A stretch of 64,000 nt of DNA from Haloferax marisrubri (GCF_001469875.2 NZ_LOPW02000010.1:195942-259941), one strand, 5' to 3'; shown: positions 34,747 to 44,595, counted from the first letter of the stretch. The notes: generated by a model not told the origin, from the sequence alone. Translations and numbers: made by a program.

Positions 34747-34874
34747 AACGCGACGCGTCGCCCCCACGGTTCGGGCGAGCGCGTCTCAGAGCTACGAAAC
34801 CGGACGCCGTCGTGTGACCAAGCCGGAAACCGGGGCCGACGGCGGAACCCCCGAGATGGAACTGGTGGCCGAGC

Positions 34875-36176
34875 TTAGAGGCCCACCTCCATCGCGCGCT
34901 CGACGACGCCCGCGCCGTAGCGTTCTTCCAACTCCTCGTGTTGGTCCGGGCGGTGTTCGTACACGTCTTGGAACAGGCTGATGGGCGTCATCGCGGCCTG
35001 ATAGGTCGCCTCGTCCCACATCCGGTCCTTGGCGATGTCGATTTCGGTGCCGCCGATGCGGAGCGTCGCCGACTGGGTCATGGCGATCGCGCCGCGGCCG
35101 GCCTCCTTGGCCGCCTCGAACTCCTCCATGGAGTCGACGATGTCGTCCATGCTCGGGACGTACGAGGTCAGGCCGAGCAGTTCCTCGCGGAGTTCGTCGG
35201 CGGTGAGTTCCCGCGTGTCGCCGCCGACGCGGAGTTCGTAGCCGCCGTCGGTGGCTTCGAGCGAGAGGCGGTCGCCGTCGTACACCTCGACGCCGTCCTC
35301 GGACGCGAGTTCGACCTCCTCGCCGTCCGCGTCGAGGAGCCAACTGCCGGTCTTCGGCGGGAGCGGCGAGGTGTTGGCCTCGACGACCTGCCCGGGGGTG
35401 AGCGACCAGATGCCGAGCATCCCCTTCGCCTGGTTCTCGGTCATGCGCTCGTGGTAGCCCTCCACGTCGCGGATGTCGTCGTAGGGGCCGTCCACGGCGA
35501 TACAGCCGGCGGCGCTGGCCCCGCGGGAGGTGTTGTGTCGAAGCTCCGGCCACGCCGGGAGTTCGCCGGTCGGCGTCATGGCGCGCATGTCCTTCGTGTA
35601 GTCGACCTCGCCGTCGACGAGGAGGAACAGCCGTTCGAGGTTGTTCGTCGGCTTGCCCATCTCGTCGCGGAGGTCGCCCATGGCGAGTTCGGCCTCGCCG
35701 CTCTCGATGATGACCGACATGGCGAGGCTCCCCTCGTCGAGCCCGTGCTCGTTCTCGACGATGGTGAACCACTCGTCGGCCTTCTTCCAGTCGTCGATGC
35801 CGCCGACCTCGGGGATGACGAAGCCGTCGATGTGCTCGACCGCGCCGTTTTCGGGGTCGGTGATTTCGAGCATGTGCTGGAAGCCCTGATACCGGGTCTC
35901 GGGGCTGTCGCGGTGCCAGACCATCCGGGGGTGAATCTCCCCGGGGAACTCCGAGCCGTGTTCGGAGATGACTTCGATGATGTTCGCGGCTCCCTCGTCG
36001 CGCATCGACGGCGCGGTGGCGTCCTCGTTGTCGGGGACCCACACGTCGGGCGCTTGCATCCCGCGGAGGCCGGCCGCCCGTCGGAGCATCTTCGCGGAGT
36101 CGTCTTCGCCCTCGACGGCCGTCGGCGAGGTGAAGAACGTCCGCACGAACTCGCGGTCGTGTCTGCGCTCAGTCAT
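34875..36176 (-). CDS. aceB: Malate synthase (haloarchaeal type)
   Basis: 433 aa, the length known for Haloferax malate synthase. It condenses glyoxylate with acetyl-CoA. It is the short haloarchaeal isoform, related to the CitE-like TIM-barrel group rather than to bacterial MS A or G. Visible parts: [20 protein letters not shown] near residue 44, [20 protein letters not shown], the Asp/Glu-containing [39 protein letters not shown], and [20 protein letters not shown]. It overlaps aceA by 8 bases, so the two are one transcript. Confidence 0.95.
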   Translation of the reverse strand: MTERRHDREFVRTFFTSPTAVEGEDDSAKMLRRAAGLRGMQAPDVWVPDNEDATAPSMRDEGAANIIEVISEHGSEFPGEIHPRMVWHRDSPETRYQGFQHMLEITDPENGAVEHIDGFVIPEVGGIDDWKKADEWFTIVENEHGLDEGSLAMSVIIESGEAELAMGDLRDEMGKPTNNLERLFLLVDGEVDYTKDMRAMTPTGELPAWPELRHNTSRGASAAGCIAVDGPYDDIRDVEGYHERMTENQAKGMLGIWSLTPGQVVEANTSPLPPKTGSWLLDADGEEVELASEDGVEVYDGDRLSLEATDGGYELRVGGDTRELTADELREELLGLTSYVPSMDDIVDSMEEFEAAKEAGRGAIAMTQSATLRIGGTEIDIAKDRMWDEATYQAAMTPISLFQDVYEHRPDQHEELEERYGAGVVERAMEVGL

Positions 36177-37206
36177 CGTCGTTGCTCGTGATGGGGTCGG
36201 CCTGCTCCTCGCTGAACCCTTCGGACTCCTCGATGCGCCGGCGCGCCTCGGGGTCGAACTGCGTCTCGATGTCCTGATACCGCGAGACGAACGACAGTTC
36301 GTGGTGGCTCTCGGTCGGGTGGTCGAGGTAGCGCTGTTCGAGGTCGAACTGGCCTTCCTCGTCCTGTTCGGCGAGCTTCTTGAAGTCCTCGTAGACGGCG
36401 TGCGCGCCCGAGTGGAGGCCGAACAGCGTGATGAAGATGTACTTGTAGCCGAGGTCGCCCAGCTCTTGGAACGTCAGCGGGTCCTCCTCTTCGGACCACG
36501 CGAACGACGACGAGTAGTTGAACGCGAGCTTCAGGTCCGGATGCGTCTCGTGAATCTCCTCGGCGTAGGCGACGGCGTCCTCGCGCGAGGGGTTCGGCAT
36601 CTCGGGCCAGACGATGTCGACGCCGGCGTCGGCGTAGATGCGGCCGCGCTCGACGTGTTCGTCCCAGTCACCGTTCGAGGAGCCGTAGGCGTCGGTGCGG
36701 GCGATGACGACCGTGTCCTCCGACTGCTTGGCGTCGACGGCGGCCTCGAAGCGAGCCTTGGCCTTCTCGCGGGAGACGATTTGCTTGCCCGCGATGTGGC
36801 CGCAGCGCTTGGGCGTCGTCTGGTCTTCGATGTGGACGGCGGCGACGCCGGCCTTCTCGTACTCGCGGACGGCGCGGCGGACGTTGTGGATGCCGCCGTA
36901 GCCCGTGTCGCAGTCGGCGATGACCGGCAGGTTCGTCGCCTCGACCATGCGCTTTGCGTTCTCGACCATCTCGGTCATCGTGACCATCTCCAGGTCGGGG
37001 AAGCCGAACTGCCCGAGGACCGTCGAGTAGCCGGACATGTAGGCGGCGTCGTGGCCCGTCATCTCGGCGAGGCGGGCGTCGAGCGCGTGGTACATGCCGG
37101 GGGCGAACACGAAGTCCTGCGTGTTCAGCATCTCCCGCAGTTCGCGGGCCTTCTGGTTGTCAACATCCTGTGCGAAGACGTCGCTGTCGAGTTCGGTCGG
37201 GTTCAT
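36169..37206 (-). CDS. aceA: Isocitrate lyase
   Basis: 345 aa, shorter than the ~430-aa bacterial enzymes, as in other haloarchaea. It splits isocitrate into succinate and glyoxylate. The catalytic loop is [15 protein letters not shown] with Cys135, equivalent to the KKCGH motif. The metal-site Asp residues lie in [11 protein letters not shown] at about 95-105 and AAVHIEDQ at about 122-129. The start at 37206 ([13 protein letters not shown]) overlaps the stop of the upstream 84-aa gene by 4 bases. The 3' end overlaps aceB by 8 bases. Confidence 0.95.
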   Translation of the reverse strand: MNPTELDSDVFAQDVDNQKARELREMLNTQDFVFAPGMYHALDARLAEMTGHDAAYMSGYSTVLGQFGFPDLEMVTMTEMVENAKRMVEATNLPVIADCDTGYGGIHNVRRAVREYEKAGVAAVHIEDQTTPKRCGHIAGKQIVSREKAKARFEAAVDAKQSEDTVVIARTDAYGSSNGDWDEHVERGRIYADAGVDIVWPEMPNPSREDAVAYAEEIHETHPDLKLAFNYSSSFAWSEEEDPLTFQELGDLGYKYIFITLFGLHSGAHAVYEDFKKLAEQDEEGQFDLEQRYLDHPTESHHELSFVSRYQDIETQFDPEARRRIEESEGFSEEQADPITSNDDD

Positions 37207-37457
37207 TGGGTGTCGGTGGGCTGCATCGTTCGCTCGATACGGTTCAGTTGGGCGCGGAGCGCGGCGAGTTCGCGCCGAATCGTCGTCATCTCGTCGTCCG
37301 CACCCGGCTGTTGGATGAAGGGGACGAGCGGCGCGTCCATGTTCTCCTCGTTGTTGGGGTAGCGCCGCGCGGCGGGGGGACGAGTCGTCGTCGAGCGAGT
37401 GGTGGTCGGCGTGCGGGTCGTCGTGTCGGTTCGGGTCGTGTTGTCGCGGTTTGTCAT
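37203..37457 (-). CDS. Small coiled-coil protein coupled to aceA
   Basis: 84 aa. The first 35 residues are a disordered Thr/Arg-rich lead ([20 protein letters not shown]). A conserved-looking centre [20 protein letters not shown] follows, then a helix with heptad spacing ([20 protein letters not shown]), likely a coiled coil. The true start could be the internal Met in NEENMDAP. Its stop overlaps the aceA start by 4 bases (ATGA-type), so translation is coupled. I know no function; its place as first gene of the glyoxylate operon suggests an assembly or control partner of isocitrate lyase. Confidence 0.6.
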   Translation of the reverse strand: MTNRDNTTRTDTTTRTPTTTRSTTTRPPAARRYPNNEENMDAPLVPFIQQPGADDEMTTIRRELAALRAQLNRIERTMQPTDTQ

Positions 37458-37806
37458 CGGTTACGTCGGTGGGGTCGGCGGTCGGTAGCGGTCGGTTCGA
37501 GTCGCGGTCGTCGAGCGGTCGGATGCGTGGTGTGCTGCGGATACTACCATCGGATGTCTCCTCACCCGGTTCGACTGCCGAGTCGTACAAATAGTTAATG
37601 ATTGATAATGATAATATTAGTTAATGACTTAGTTCTGTACAGATGGATATTAGGCCCTAATTTGATACGTCATAGCATACCATAATCTCTCCCGGGTCGG
37701 ATGCGACCGCGTCGGTTCTTCCCGGCAACCGGGCGTGCCACGCCGTGACGGGGCGTTCCTCGGACACTACGCTTAATCGCGTCCACGCCCGACGACGCAC
37801 CAGCGA
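37458..37806. promoter_or_regulatory. Divergent control region of the ace operon and the ABC transporter
   Basis: 349 bases between the minus-strand ace operon and the plus-strand ABC genes. Bases 37584-37665 are strongly AT-rich. The decamer TAGTTAATGA occurs twice, at 37592-37601 and 37618-37627, 26 bp apart. The minus-strand TATA-like ACTATTTGT (37587-37595) overlaps the nearer copy. On the plus side, CTTAATCG near 37771 is a weak TATA box for the ABC gene. The ace leader would then be about 100 nt. Confidence 0.5.
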
Positions 37807-38760
37807 ATGGCATCTGCGATTGAGATACGCGACTTGACGAAGTCCTACGGCGACGTCCGCGCCCTCGACGGCGTCGACCTCGACGTTCCGGAGGGGTCGT
37901 TCTTCGGGCTGTTGGGGCCGAACGGGGCGGGGAAGACGACGTTCATCAACATCCTCGTCGGCCTCGTCCGCAAGACCGGCGGCGAGGCGAGCGTCTTCGG
38001 CTACGACGTGGAAGACGACTACCGCGAGGCCCGCGACCGCATCGGCCTTGCGCCCCAGGAGTTCAACGTGGACCGCTTTTTCCCCATCCGGGAGGTGCTC
38101 GAACACAAGGCGGGCTACCACGGCATTCCGCACGACGAGGCCCGCGAGCGCGCCGACGAGGTGCTCAAGCGCGTCGGCATCTACGACAAGCGTGACACCC
38201 GCTTCGACTGGCTCTCCGGCGGGATGAAACGCCGCTTCATGCTCGCACGGGCGCTCATCACCGACCCCGACCTGCTCATCCTCGACGAGCCGACCGCCGG
38301 GGTCGACGTGCAACTGCGCCACGAACTCTGGGAGACCATCGTCGACCTCAACGACAGCGGGACGACCATCCTGCTCACGACTCACTACATCGAGGAGGCA
38401 GAACGCCTCTGCGACGAGGTCGCCATCCTCGACTCCGGGTCCGTCATCGAGGTCGCCAGCCCCGAGGAACTGATGGACCGCGGCACCGACGACATCGTCG
38501 TCCAACTCCGCGACCCGCCGACGGCGGTGCCCGACTTCGCGGCCGACGACGACCGCGTCGAGGCCGTCGAACTCGACGGTACTCGCCTCGTCGTGACGGC
38601 ACAGCAGGGCGGTCTCGTCGCCCCCGACGTGGTGCAGGCGCTCGACCGACAGGGCCACGAAATCGTCGACCTCGAAATCTCTCGCACGTCGCTCGAAGAG
38701 GTGTTCGTCGAGATGACGAGACAGGGTGAGGGCCGCGCCACCGCGGAGGTCGAACAATGA
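37807..38760 (+). CDS. ABC transporter ATP-binding protein (ABC-2 / DrrA type)
   Basis: 317 aa. Walker A GPNGAGKTTFINIL at about 37-50, Q loop GLAPQEFNVDRFF, signature LSGGMKRRFMLARAL at about 137, Walker B LLILDEPTAGVD, and the switch His in LLTTHYIEEAERL. The C-terminal 90 residues are the DUF4162-like extension common to DrrA/NatA exporters. Its start follows a short leader. It overlaps the permease gene by 4 bases (ATGA), so they form one exporter whose substrate is unknown. Confidence 0.93.
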   Translation: MASAIEIRDLTKSYGDVRALDGVDLDVPEGSFFGLLGPNGAGKTTFINILVGLVRKTGGEASVFGYDVEDDYREARDRIGLAPQEFNVDRFFPIREVLEHKAGYHGIPHDEARERADEVLKRVGIYDKRDTRFDWLSGGMKRRFMLARALITDPDLLILDEPTAGVDVQLRHELWETIVDLNDSGTTILLTTHYIEEAERLCDEVAILDSGSVIEVASPEELMDRGTDDIVVQLRDPPTAVPDFAADDDRVEAVELDGTRLVVTAQQGGLVAPDVVQALDRQGHEIVDLEISRTSLEEVFVEMTRQGEGRATAEVEQ

Positions 38761-39533
38761 GTCTCACGAGCCTCGACGTGACCGGCTTTTACGCCCTGCT
38801 CCGCCGCGAAGTCCTCCGGTTCGTCCGCCGCCCGCGCAACACGTTCGTCCCGCCGTTTATCACGAACGTGCTGTACTTCTCCGTGTTCGGCGTCATCCTC
38901 GGCGAGCGCATCAACGAAATCGCGGGCGTCCCGTACATCCTGTTTATCCTCCCCGGCCTCATCGTCCTCGGGGCCGTCTCCAACGCCTTCGAGAACGCCT
39001 CCTTCTCTATCTTCCACGGCCGCTGGAACCGCTACATCGAGGAGGCGCTCACCTCGCCGCTGTCGTACACCTCGATGGTCGGCGCGTACGTCCTCTCCAG
39101 CGCGACCCGCGGGGTGCTCGTCGGCGCGCTCGTCGCCCTCATCGGGATGGTCTTTACCACCGTCGGCGTCGCCCAACCGTTCTATCTCGTCGCGTTCATG
39201 CTCATCATCACCCTGCTGTTCGCGGGCCTCGGCGTGGTCGGCGGCCTCTGGGCCGACGACTTCGACGACCTGACGATGATGAACCAGTTCATCCTGCGCC
39301 CGCTGGTGTTCTTCGGCGGCGTCTTCTACTCGCTCAACGAGATTCCGGCGACCTTCCAGCAGGCGTCGCTCCTCAACCCGATGATATACATGGTCAACGG
39401 CGTCCGCTACGGCTTCCTCGGCGTCACCGAGGTGGACCCGAACCTCTCTCTCGGCGTGCTGACGGCGCTCACGCTCGGGGTCGTCGGCCTCAACGTTGTA
39501 CTGTTCCGGCGGGGCTACGGCCTGACTGACTGA
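38757..39533 (+). CDS. ABC-2 type transporter permease
   Basis: 258 aa with six membrane helices, the ABC-2 layout: a basic N-terminal segment (FYALLRREVLRFVRRPRNTF), helices at about 30-50, 62-82 and 107-135, the conserved linker RWNRYIEEALTSPLSYTSMV, a FILRPLVFFGGVFYSLNEIP segment, and the last helix LTLGVVGLNVVLFRRGYGL. It pairs with the overlapping ATP-binding gene. Confidence 0.92.
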   Translation: MSLTSLDVTGFYALLRREVLRFVRRPRNTFVPPFITNVLYFSVFGVILGERINEIAGVPYILFILPGLIVLGAVSNAFENASFSIFHGRWNRYIEEALTSPLSYTSMVGAYVLSSATRGVLVGALVALIGMVFTTVGVAQPFYLVAFMLIITLLFAGLGVVGGLWADDFDDLTMMNQFILRPLVFFGGVFYSLNEIPATFQQASLLNPMIYMVNGVRYGFLGVTEVDPNLSLGVLTALTLGVVGLNVVLFRRGYGLTD

Positions 39534-39672
39534 CGCCAATCGAGAGGCATTCAGGCGACAGCGACTCGCCGCAGTCTGCTTATTTCGCCTCGTCGCCCCC
39601 GTTCTTGTCTGAATGACTGTCTTTTCCAATGACAAGTGTTTTGACAGACGCTCTAGAAGTCACGTCCGCAGT

Positions 39673-40572
39673 ATGGTATCAAAACCCTCCTCCGCGGCGT
39701 CGGCGCGGACCGTCTCGGTCCTCGCCCTCGTCGCGGCCGTCCTGGTTGGAGCATTCCTCGCCCCCGTCGTCTACGACGCGGCCGCGCCCACCCCCGACAG
39801 GGTCGCGGTCATCTCGGTCGACGGGACCATCACCTCCTACACAGCTGACCAGCTGGAAGAGGACCTCCACGAAGCGCGAGAGAACGAATCGATAAAGGCC
39901 GTCGTCCTGCAGGTCGACAGCCCCGGCGGCTCTGCCGCCGCCTCCGAGCGGATGTACTTGGCGGTCAATCGGACCGCCCAAGAGATGCCCGTCGTTTCGA
40001 GCGTCCAAGGAACGGGCGCGTCGGGCGCATATTACGCGATGCTTCCCTCGGAGAACATCTACGTGACGCCCTCGTCGGTCATCGGGAGCGTCGGCGTCCG
40101 CGGCTCGGCTCCCATCGGGGGCACGTCGAGCGAAATCCGCACCGGTCCCGACAAGGCGTCGATGACCCTCGACCACCGCGAAGCGCAGATTGAGACGCTG
40201 AAGCACGCCTTCGTCGGTAGCGTCATGGACCACCGCGGCGACGAACTCTCGCTGTCGCGCGAGGAGGTCGCCTACGCGAAGGTCTACACCGGCGCTCGCG
40301 CCACGCAGAACGGCTACGCCGACGACATCGGTACGCTCCAGACGGCCATCGACCGCGCCGCCTCCGAGGCCGGCCTCGAAGACTACGAGGTCGTCGAGAA
40401 GGAACCGCCGACCCGCTCGGGAATCATCCTTCTCAGCTCGCAGAACGGCAACTCGACGGTCGTCATCGAAGAGAGTCCCATCGGCTACGACGGCGTTCGC
40501 GCGCCGCAGTTCCTGATGGTGTACGGGCAAGTGCAGTACGAAGATGAGGTGATCGGTAATGTCTCAGCGTAA
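39673..40572 (+). CDS. SppA-like membrane serine protease (S49 family)
   Basis: 299 aa. One N-terminal membrane helix (VSVLALVAAVLVGAFLAPVV) anchors an S49 peptidase domain outside the cell or in the membrane face. The motifs are IKAVVLQVDSPGGSAAASER, the nucleophile Ser117 in GTGASGAYYAM, and a likely general-base Lys161 in RTGPDKASMTL. SppA enzymes cut remnant signal peptides. The start at 39673 (MVSKPSSAAS) is preferred to an in-frame start at 39613, which adds a poorly haloarchaeal stretch. The 3' end overlaps the DUF4350 gene by 14 bases. Confidence 0.85.
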   Translation: MVSKPSSAASARTVSVLALVAAVLVGAFLAPVVYDAAAPTPDRVAVISVDGTITSYTADQLEEDLHEARENESIKAVVLQVDSPGGSAAASERMYLAVNRTAQEMPVVSSVQGTGASGAYYAMLPSENIYVTPSSVIGSVGVRGSAPIGGTSSEIRTGPDKASMTLDHREAQIETLKHAFVGSVMDHRGDELSLSREEVAYAKVYTGARATQNGYADDIGTLQTAIDRAASEAGLEDYEVVEKEPPTRSGIILLSSQNGNSTVVIEESPIGYDGVRAPQFLMVYGQVQYEDEVIGNVSA

Positions 40573-41578
40573 CTTACTCGGCGGGACGGTCGTCTTCGCG
40601 GTCGCGCTCGGCCTCATCTTGGTCGGAGCCGCGGTGGCACCCTACGCCTTCCAACTCGGCGGTAGCGCCCCGGCAGACACGGAGAACGCCGCGAAACAGG
40701 CGTTCGACGCGGACGAACTCGTCGCCACGCCCGGCCCCGAATCGGGCGACGTGACGATGGACTCGAACGCGGAGCCGAAGACCGTCCTCATCGACGTAGG
40801 CCACGAGAACGACGTGAGCGAATCCGACATGCAACCGCTCGTCGACGCGCTCGTCGCCAACGGCCATCAGGTGAAGTACCTCACCCGCGAGGACGCCCAG
40901 CGAGACTTCAACGGCTCGCTCCGCGGGGCCGACGCCTTCGTCGTCGTCAACCCCGAACAGCCGTACACCGGCGACCAGCTCGCCGGCCTGCGGTCGTTCG
41001 AGGACGCCGGCGGCCGCGTCGCCCTCCTCGGGGACCCGCAGTCCGCGGGCACGACGAGCGTCCTCGGTCTCATCACCGTCTCGGTGTCGTCCGGGACCAC
41101 CGGCGGCGACGCCGGGTTGACCTCCGACTACGGGGTCTCGTTCGGTTCCTCGTCGCTGTACAACATGCACGACTACTACCTCAACTACGAGAACGTCTAC
41201 GCCACGCCCGAGGGCGAAACCGCCCTGACCGAGGGCGTCGACGAGGTCGTGTTCCGCGACGCCGCGCCGCTTTCGGTCTCGGCCGACAGCGTCTCGCCGG
41301 CGCTCGTCTCCGGCGGCGAGACCCGCGTCGAGTCGATTCGAAAGACCGGCCCGTACACGGTCGCCGCCCAGAGCGAGACGGTCGTCGCCATCGGCGACGC
41401 CGACTTCCTCGCGCCCGAATCGGCCTACGAGGCCGACAACGAGGTGCTCGTCGGCAACCTCGCCGACTTCCTCGTCTCCGGCGACAAGGAGGCCGGCGCG
41501 CCCGCTTCGGCCACGCCCGAATCAGGCGGCGAGCCCGGTTCGGCACCCGGACAGGGAACTGCCCCGACTCCGGCGTAA
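40559..41578 (+). CDS. DUF4350 domain membrane-anchored protein
   Basis: 339 aa. N-terminal membrane helix (GGTVVFAVALGLILVGAAVA), then a DUF4350-like domain of the class I glutamine amidotransferase fold: TVLIDVGHENDVSESDMQPL, LVDALVANGHQVKYLTREDA, FVVVNPEQPYTGDQLAGLRS, GGRVALLGDP. The amidotransferase Cys is absent, as expected for DUF4350. The C-terminal 30 residues are Pro/Ala/Gly-rich. It begins inside the SppA-like gene (14-base overlap), which indicates coupling. Confidence 0.78.
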   Translation: MSQRNLLGGTVVFAVALGLILVGAAVAPYAFQLGGSAPADTENAAKQAFDADELVATPGPESGDVTMDSNAEPKTVLIDVGHENDVSESDMQPLVDALVANGHQVKYLTREDAQRDFNGSLRGADAFVVVNPEQPYTGDQLAGLRSFEDAGGRVALLGDPQSAGTTSVLGLITVSVSSGTTGGDAGLTSDYGVSFGSSSLYNMHDYYLNYENVYATPEGETALTEGVDEVVFRDAAPLSVSADSVSPALVSGGETRVESIRKTGPYTVAAQSETVVAIGDADFLAPESAYEADNEVLVGNLADFLVSGDKEAGAPASATPESGGEPGSAPGQGTAPTPA

Positions 41579-41768
41579 CCGAACCGCATCAACGCGTATC
41601 GACGCGACCGGGCTCCCCGTCTCAGCCATCGCGGGTGGCCGGTCGCTCGACGCCGACACCCAGCCATCAACAATCAACGACGCGGCCGAAGCCGGCCCCG
41701 GCTTCGCTGCCCCAACTCGTTTCTTTCGTCACTCGTTCGCTCAGCGTCGGCTGCGGCTGGCGACTTCC
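41579..41768. other. Convergent intergenic region
   Basis: 190 bases between the DUF4350 gene and the ABC exporter gene. GC-rich inverted segments near 41685-41705 (ggccgaagccggccccggcttcg) could form a hairpin acting as a shared 3' end; no gene is seen. Confidence 0.35.
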
Positions 41769-43697
41769 TCAGGCGTCTTCGCCGCCGTCGGCGGTGACCC
41801 CGTCGGCGATGCGGTCCGCGTCGGCCTCGTCGGCCGCGCGGCTTCGCTCGACCAGTCGCGCGAGGATATCCGTCGAGACGCCGGACACGTCGCCTGCCTG
41901 AATCCCCCAGAGCGTCGCGTACAGCCCCCCGAGTTCGACGAGTTCGTCGTGGGTGCCCGACTCGACGACTTCGCCCTCGTCGAGGACGACGATGGCGTCG
42001 GCGCGGCGAACCGTCGAGAGCCGGTGGGCGATGACGAGCGTCGTCCGACCCGCCGAGAGCCGGTCGAGCGCGCGCTGGATGAGCAGTTCCGTCTCGGTGT
42101 CGACGGCGCTGGTCGCCTCGTCGAGGACGAGAATCCGCGGGTCTTGGAGCATCGCGCGGGCGATGGAGAGCCGCTGGCGCTGGCCGCCCGAGAGCTTCAC
42201 GCCGCGCTCGCCGATGCGGGTGTCGTAGCCCTCGGGGAGTCGCGAGACGAACTCGTGTGCCTCGGCGGCCTCGGCGGCCGCGACCATCTCCGCCTCGGTC
42301 GCGTCGAACGCCCCGTACAGGAGGTTCTCCCTGACCGTCCCGTCGAAGAGGTACACGTCCTGACTCACGTAGCCGATGGCCTCGCGGAGGCTCCTGAGTT
42401 CGACGCCGCGCACGTCGCGGCCGTCCACGCGGACTGCCCCGTTCGTGGGTTCGTAGAGCCTGAGGAGGAGCTTCGCGACGGTGGATTTCCCCGCGCCCGT
42501 TGGGCCGACGAGCGCGACGGTTTCGCCCGGTTCGGCCGTGAACGAGACGTCGCGGAGCACCTCGCGGCCGGTCGCGTAGGCGAAGGAGACCCCGTCGAAT
42601 TCGATTCGGCCGTCGATTGCGTCGAGGGACTCGGCGTCGGACGCGTCGCGGACGACGGCCTCGCGGTCGGCCAGCCCGAAGATGCGCTCGCCCGAGGCGC
42701 GGGCGTTCTCGTAGGAGTTGACGATGCGGCCCGCACCGGACAGCGGGTCGATGAACCGCTGGGTCATGAACAGGAACGTGACGAACTCGCCGACGAGCAG
42801 GTCGCCCGTGAAGGGCGCTGGCGGGCCGAAGATGAGCCAGACGCCGCCGATGGCGAACGTGGCGGCGAACGCGACGCCCGCGAGGAGTTCCATCGACGGC
42901 TGGTAGAGGTAGTCGAGTCTGACGACCGCGAGGGCGCGCCGGTAGTAGTCCATGGAGGCGTCGGCGACGCGGTCGGTCTCGTAGTCCTCGGTCGCGGAGG
43001 CTTTGATGACCTCCATCCCCGAGACGTTGTTCTCGATGCGGGTGTTGAGCGCGCCGACGCTCTCGCGGAGGGCGCGGTACAGCGGCCGAATCGTCCGCAT
43101 GAACCAAATGGTGAAGACGGCCAGAAGCGGGACGGCCACGAGCGTGACGACCGCGAGTTGGGCGTTCAGGTAGAACAGCACGCCCGCGATGCCGACGACG
43201 GCGACGACCAACTGGAGGCCGCCCGAGAGCGTGCTGTCGAGGAACGTCCGGAGATTTCGAACGTCGCCGTCGAGAATCGACAGCACCTGCCCGGTCTGTT
43301 TGTCGTCGAAGAAGGCCATATCGAGGCGTTGGAGCGCGTCGTAGGTGTCCACGCGGACGGCGTGTTGGACGCGGTTCGAGTAGACGGCGAGGCCGAGTCC
43401 CTGCACCCACGAGAGCGCGACTCCGCCGACGAACGCCCCGATGACGAGCCAGAAACTCAACCAGAACTGCCCGGAGACGGTCGTCGGCAGCCACGACGAC
43501 GGGACCAACGGGAGGGCGTACGCCGTGTTCCGGAAGAACACCGCGTCGATGGCGACCCCGAGGACGAGCGCCGGCACGACCGCGATGAGTCGCCCGAGGA
43601 CGCTCGCCAGTAGCCCGACGACGAACCACGCGAGGTTCTCGCGCCCGTATTCGGCGAACAGGCGGACCATCGGGTCGCGCCCGGCTTGGTGGCTCAC
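41769..43697 (-). CDS. ABC exporter, fused membrane and ATPase domains (half transporter)
   Basis: 642 aa, GTG start. A type 1 exporter half: six membrane helices in the first 340 residues (WFVVGLLASVLGRLIAVVPA to FVTFLFMTQRFIDPLSGAGR), then the nucleotide-binding domain with Walker A LVGPTGAGKSTVAKLLLRLY, Q loop YVSQDVYLFDG, signature KLSGGQRQRLSIARAML, Walker B ILVLDEATSAVD and switch His in LVIAHRLSTVRRAD. It probably acts as a homodimer. Substrate unknown; relatives move lipids and drugs. Divergent from trmY. Confidence 0.93.
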   Translation of the reverse strand: MSHQAGRDPMVRLFAEYGRENLAWFVVGLLASVLGRLIAVVPALVLGVAIDAVFFRNTAYALPLVPSSWLPTTVSGQFWLSFWLVIGAFVGGVALSWVQGLGLAVYSNRVQHAVRVDTYDALQRLDMAFFDDKQTGQVLSILDGDVRNLRTFLDSTLSGGLQLVVAVVGIAGVLFYLNAQLAVVTLVAVPLLAVFTIWFMRTIRPLYRALRESVGALNTRIENNVSGMEVIKASATEDYETDRVADASMDYYRRALAVVRLDYLYQPSMELLAGVAFAATFAIGGVWLIFGPPAPFTGDLLVGEFVTFLFMTQRFIDPLSGAGRIVNSYENARASGERIFGLADREAVVRDASDAESLDAIDGRIEFDGVSFAYATGREVLRDVSFTAEPGETVALVGPTGAGKSTVAKLLLRLYEPTNGAVRVDGRDVRGVELRSLREAIGYVSQDVYLFDGTVRENLLYGAFDATEAEMVAAAEAAEAHEFVSRLPEGYDTRIGERGVKLSGGQRQRLSIARAMLQDPRILVLDEATSAVDTETELLIQRALDRLSAGRTTLVIAHRLSTVRRADAIVVLDEGEVVESGTHDELVELGGLYATLWGIQAGDVSGVSTDILARLVERSRAADEADADRIADGVTADGGEDA

Positions 43698-43841
43698 TTA
43701 CCCGAGGTAAGCGTCCGGCGGATATGACGTGCGCGGTCAGGGAGATTCGTGTCGTCGCTACGGGTGGCCCGCGGTGTCGTCGTCGCCCCCTGCCGCCCGC
43801 GAGTGGACACCGATAAGGCCCCCACGCGCCGAGTCGGACGC

Positions 43842-44438
43842 ATGCGCCAATTCATCGTCATCGGCCACGACGCGCCGACGACGCCCGACTTCTCGCTCGA
43901 CGACATCGCGGGCGGGGCCGGCCGCCTCGACGTGCTCTGTCGCTGTGTGAACTCCGCGTTCTTCCTCTCGCACGACATCCGCGAGGACGTTCGGGTTCAC
44001 CTCATCCTCGGTGACGAGTACACCGTCCGCTTCGAGGGGTCCGAACTCCGCCGACTCAACCCCGACGAACGCTCCACCGCCGCCCTGATTCGCAAGGCGC
44101 TGGAGAAGCGCGAGGAGGCAATCGGCCACATGCCCGCCGAGTCGTCGCCGGGGGTTTCTATCCGCCGGATGGGCTTCGAGACGACGCTGGAGGAGGCCGC
44201 CCGCGACGCGACCGTGGTCGAACTCCACGAAGACGGCGACCCCGTGGTTCAGGTCGAACCGCCCGAGAACCCGCTTTTCGTCCTCTCGGACCACCACGAC
44301 TTCACCGACGAGGAGGCCGAGTTGCTGGCGGCCGCCGCCGACGAGCGGGTCCGCCTCGGTCCCGAGATTCTCCACGCTGACCACTCGATTACGGTCGCGC
44401 ACAACTACCTCGACACCGCGGGCTATTCGCGGTACTGA
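43842..44438 (+). CDS. trmY: tRNA (pseudouridine54-N1)-methyltransferase TrmY
   Basis: 198 aa SPOUT (alpha/beta knot) enzyme. It methylates N1 of pseudouridine 54 in tRNA, the residue made by Pus10, also encoded in this window. Motifs: [20 protein letters not shown] at the start, [40 protein letters not shown], and the knot segment [17 protein letters not shown] with [20 protein letters not shown]. The start at 43842 fits the conserved N-terminus. Confidence 0.95.
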   Translation: MRQFIVIGHDAPTTPDFSLDDIAGGAGRLDVLCRCVNSAFFLSHDIREDVRVHLILGDEYTVRFEGSELRRLNPDERSTAALIRKALEKREEAIGHMPAESSPGVSIRRMGFETTLEEAARDATVVELHEDGDPVVQVEPPENPLFVLSDHHDFTDEEAELLAAAADERVRLGPEILHADHSITVAHNYLDTAGYSRY

Positions 44439-44491
44439 GTCGAGGTCGGCGGTGTGTCACGCGGTCTGACGGTGACCCACAATCACAACTG

Positions 44492-44497
44492 TTAAAC
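44492..44497 (+). promoter_or_regulatory. TATA-like box of tRNA-Pro
   Basis: TTAAAC in a short AT-rich stretch, 26 nt before the tRNA 5' end. Confidence 0.45.
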
Positions 44498-44522
44498 GCG
44501 ACGGTGGCTTGCCTCAAAATGC

Positions 44523-44595
44523 GGGCCGGTGGGGTAGCTTGGTATCCTTCGGCCTTCGGGTGGCCGTAACCTCAGTTCGAATCTGAGCCGGCCCA
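44523..44595 (+). tRNA. tRNA-Pro (anticodon CGG)
   Basis: 73 nt, no intron and no encoded CCA. Acceptor GGGCCGG pairs with CCGGCCC, discriminator A. The D loop has AG..GG..A. The anticodon stem is cggcc/ggccg with loop ttcgggt, giving anticodon CGG after U33. The T stem is ctcag/ctgag with loop ttcgaat. It decodes CCG. The variable loop is four nt (taac). The region downstream holds fragments of its 3' end. Confidence 0.92.
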
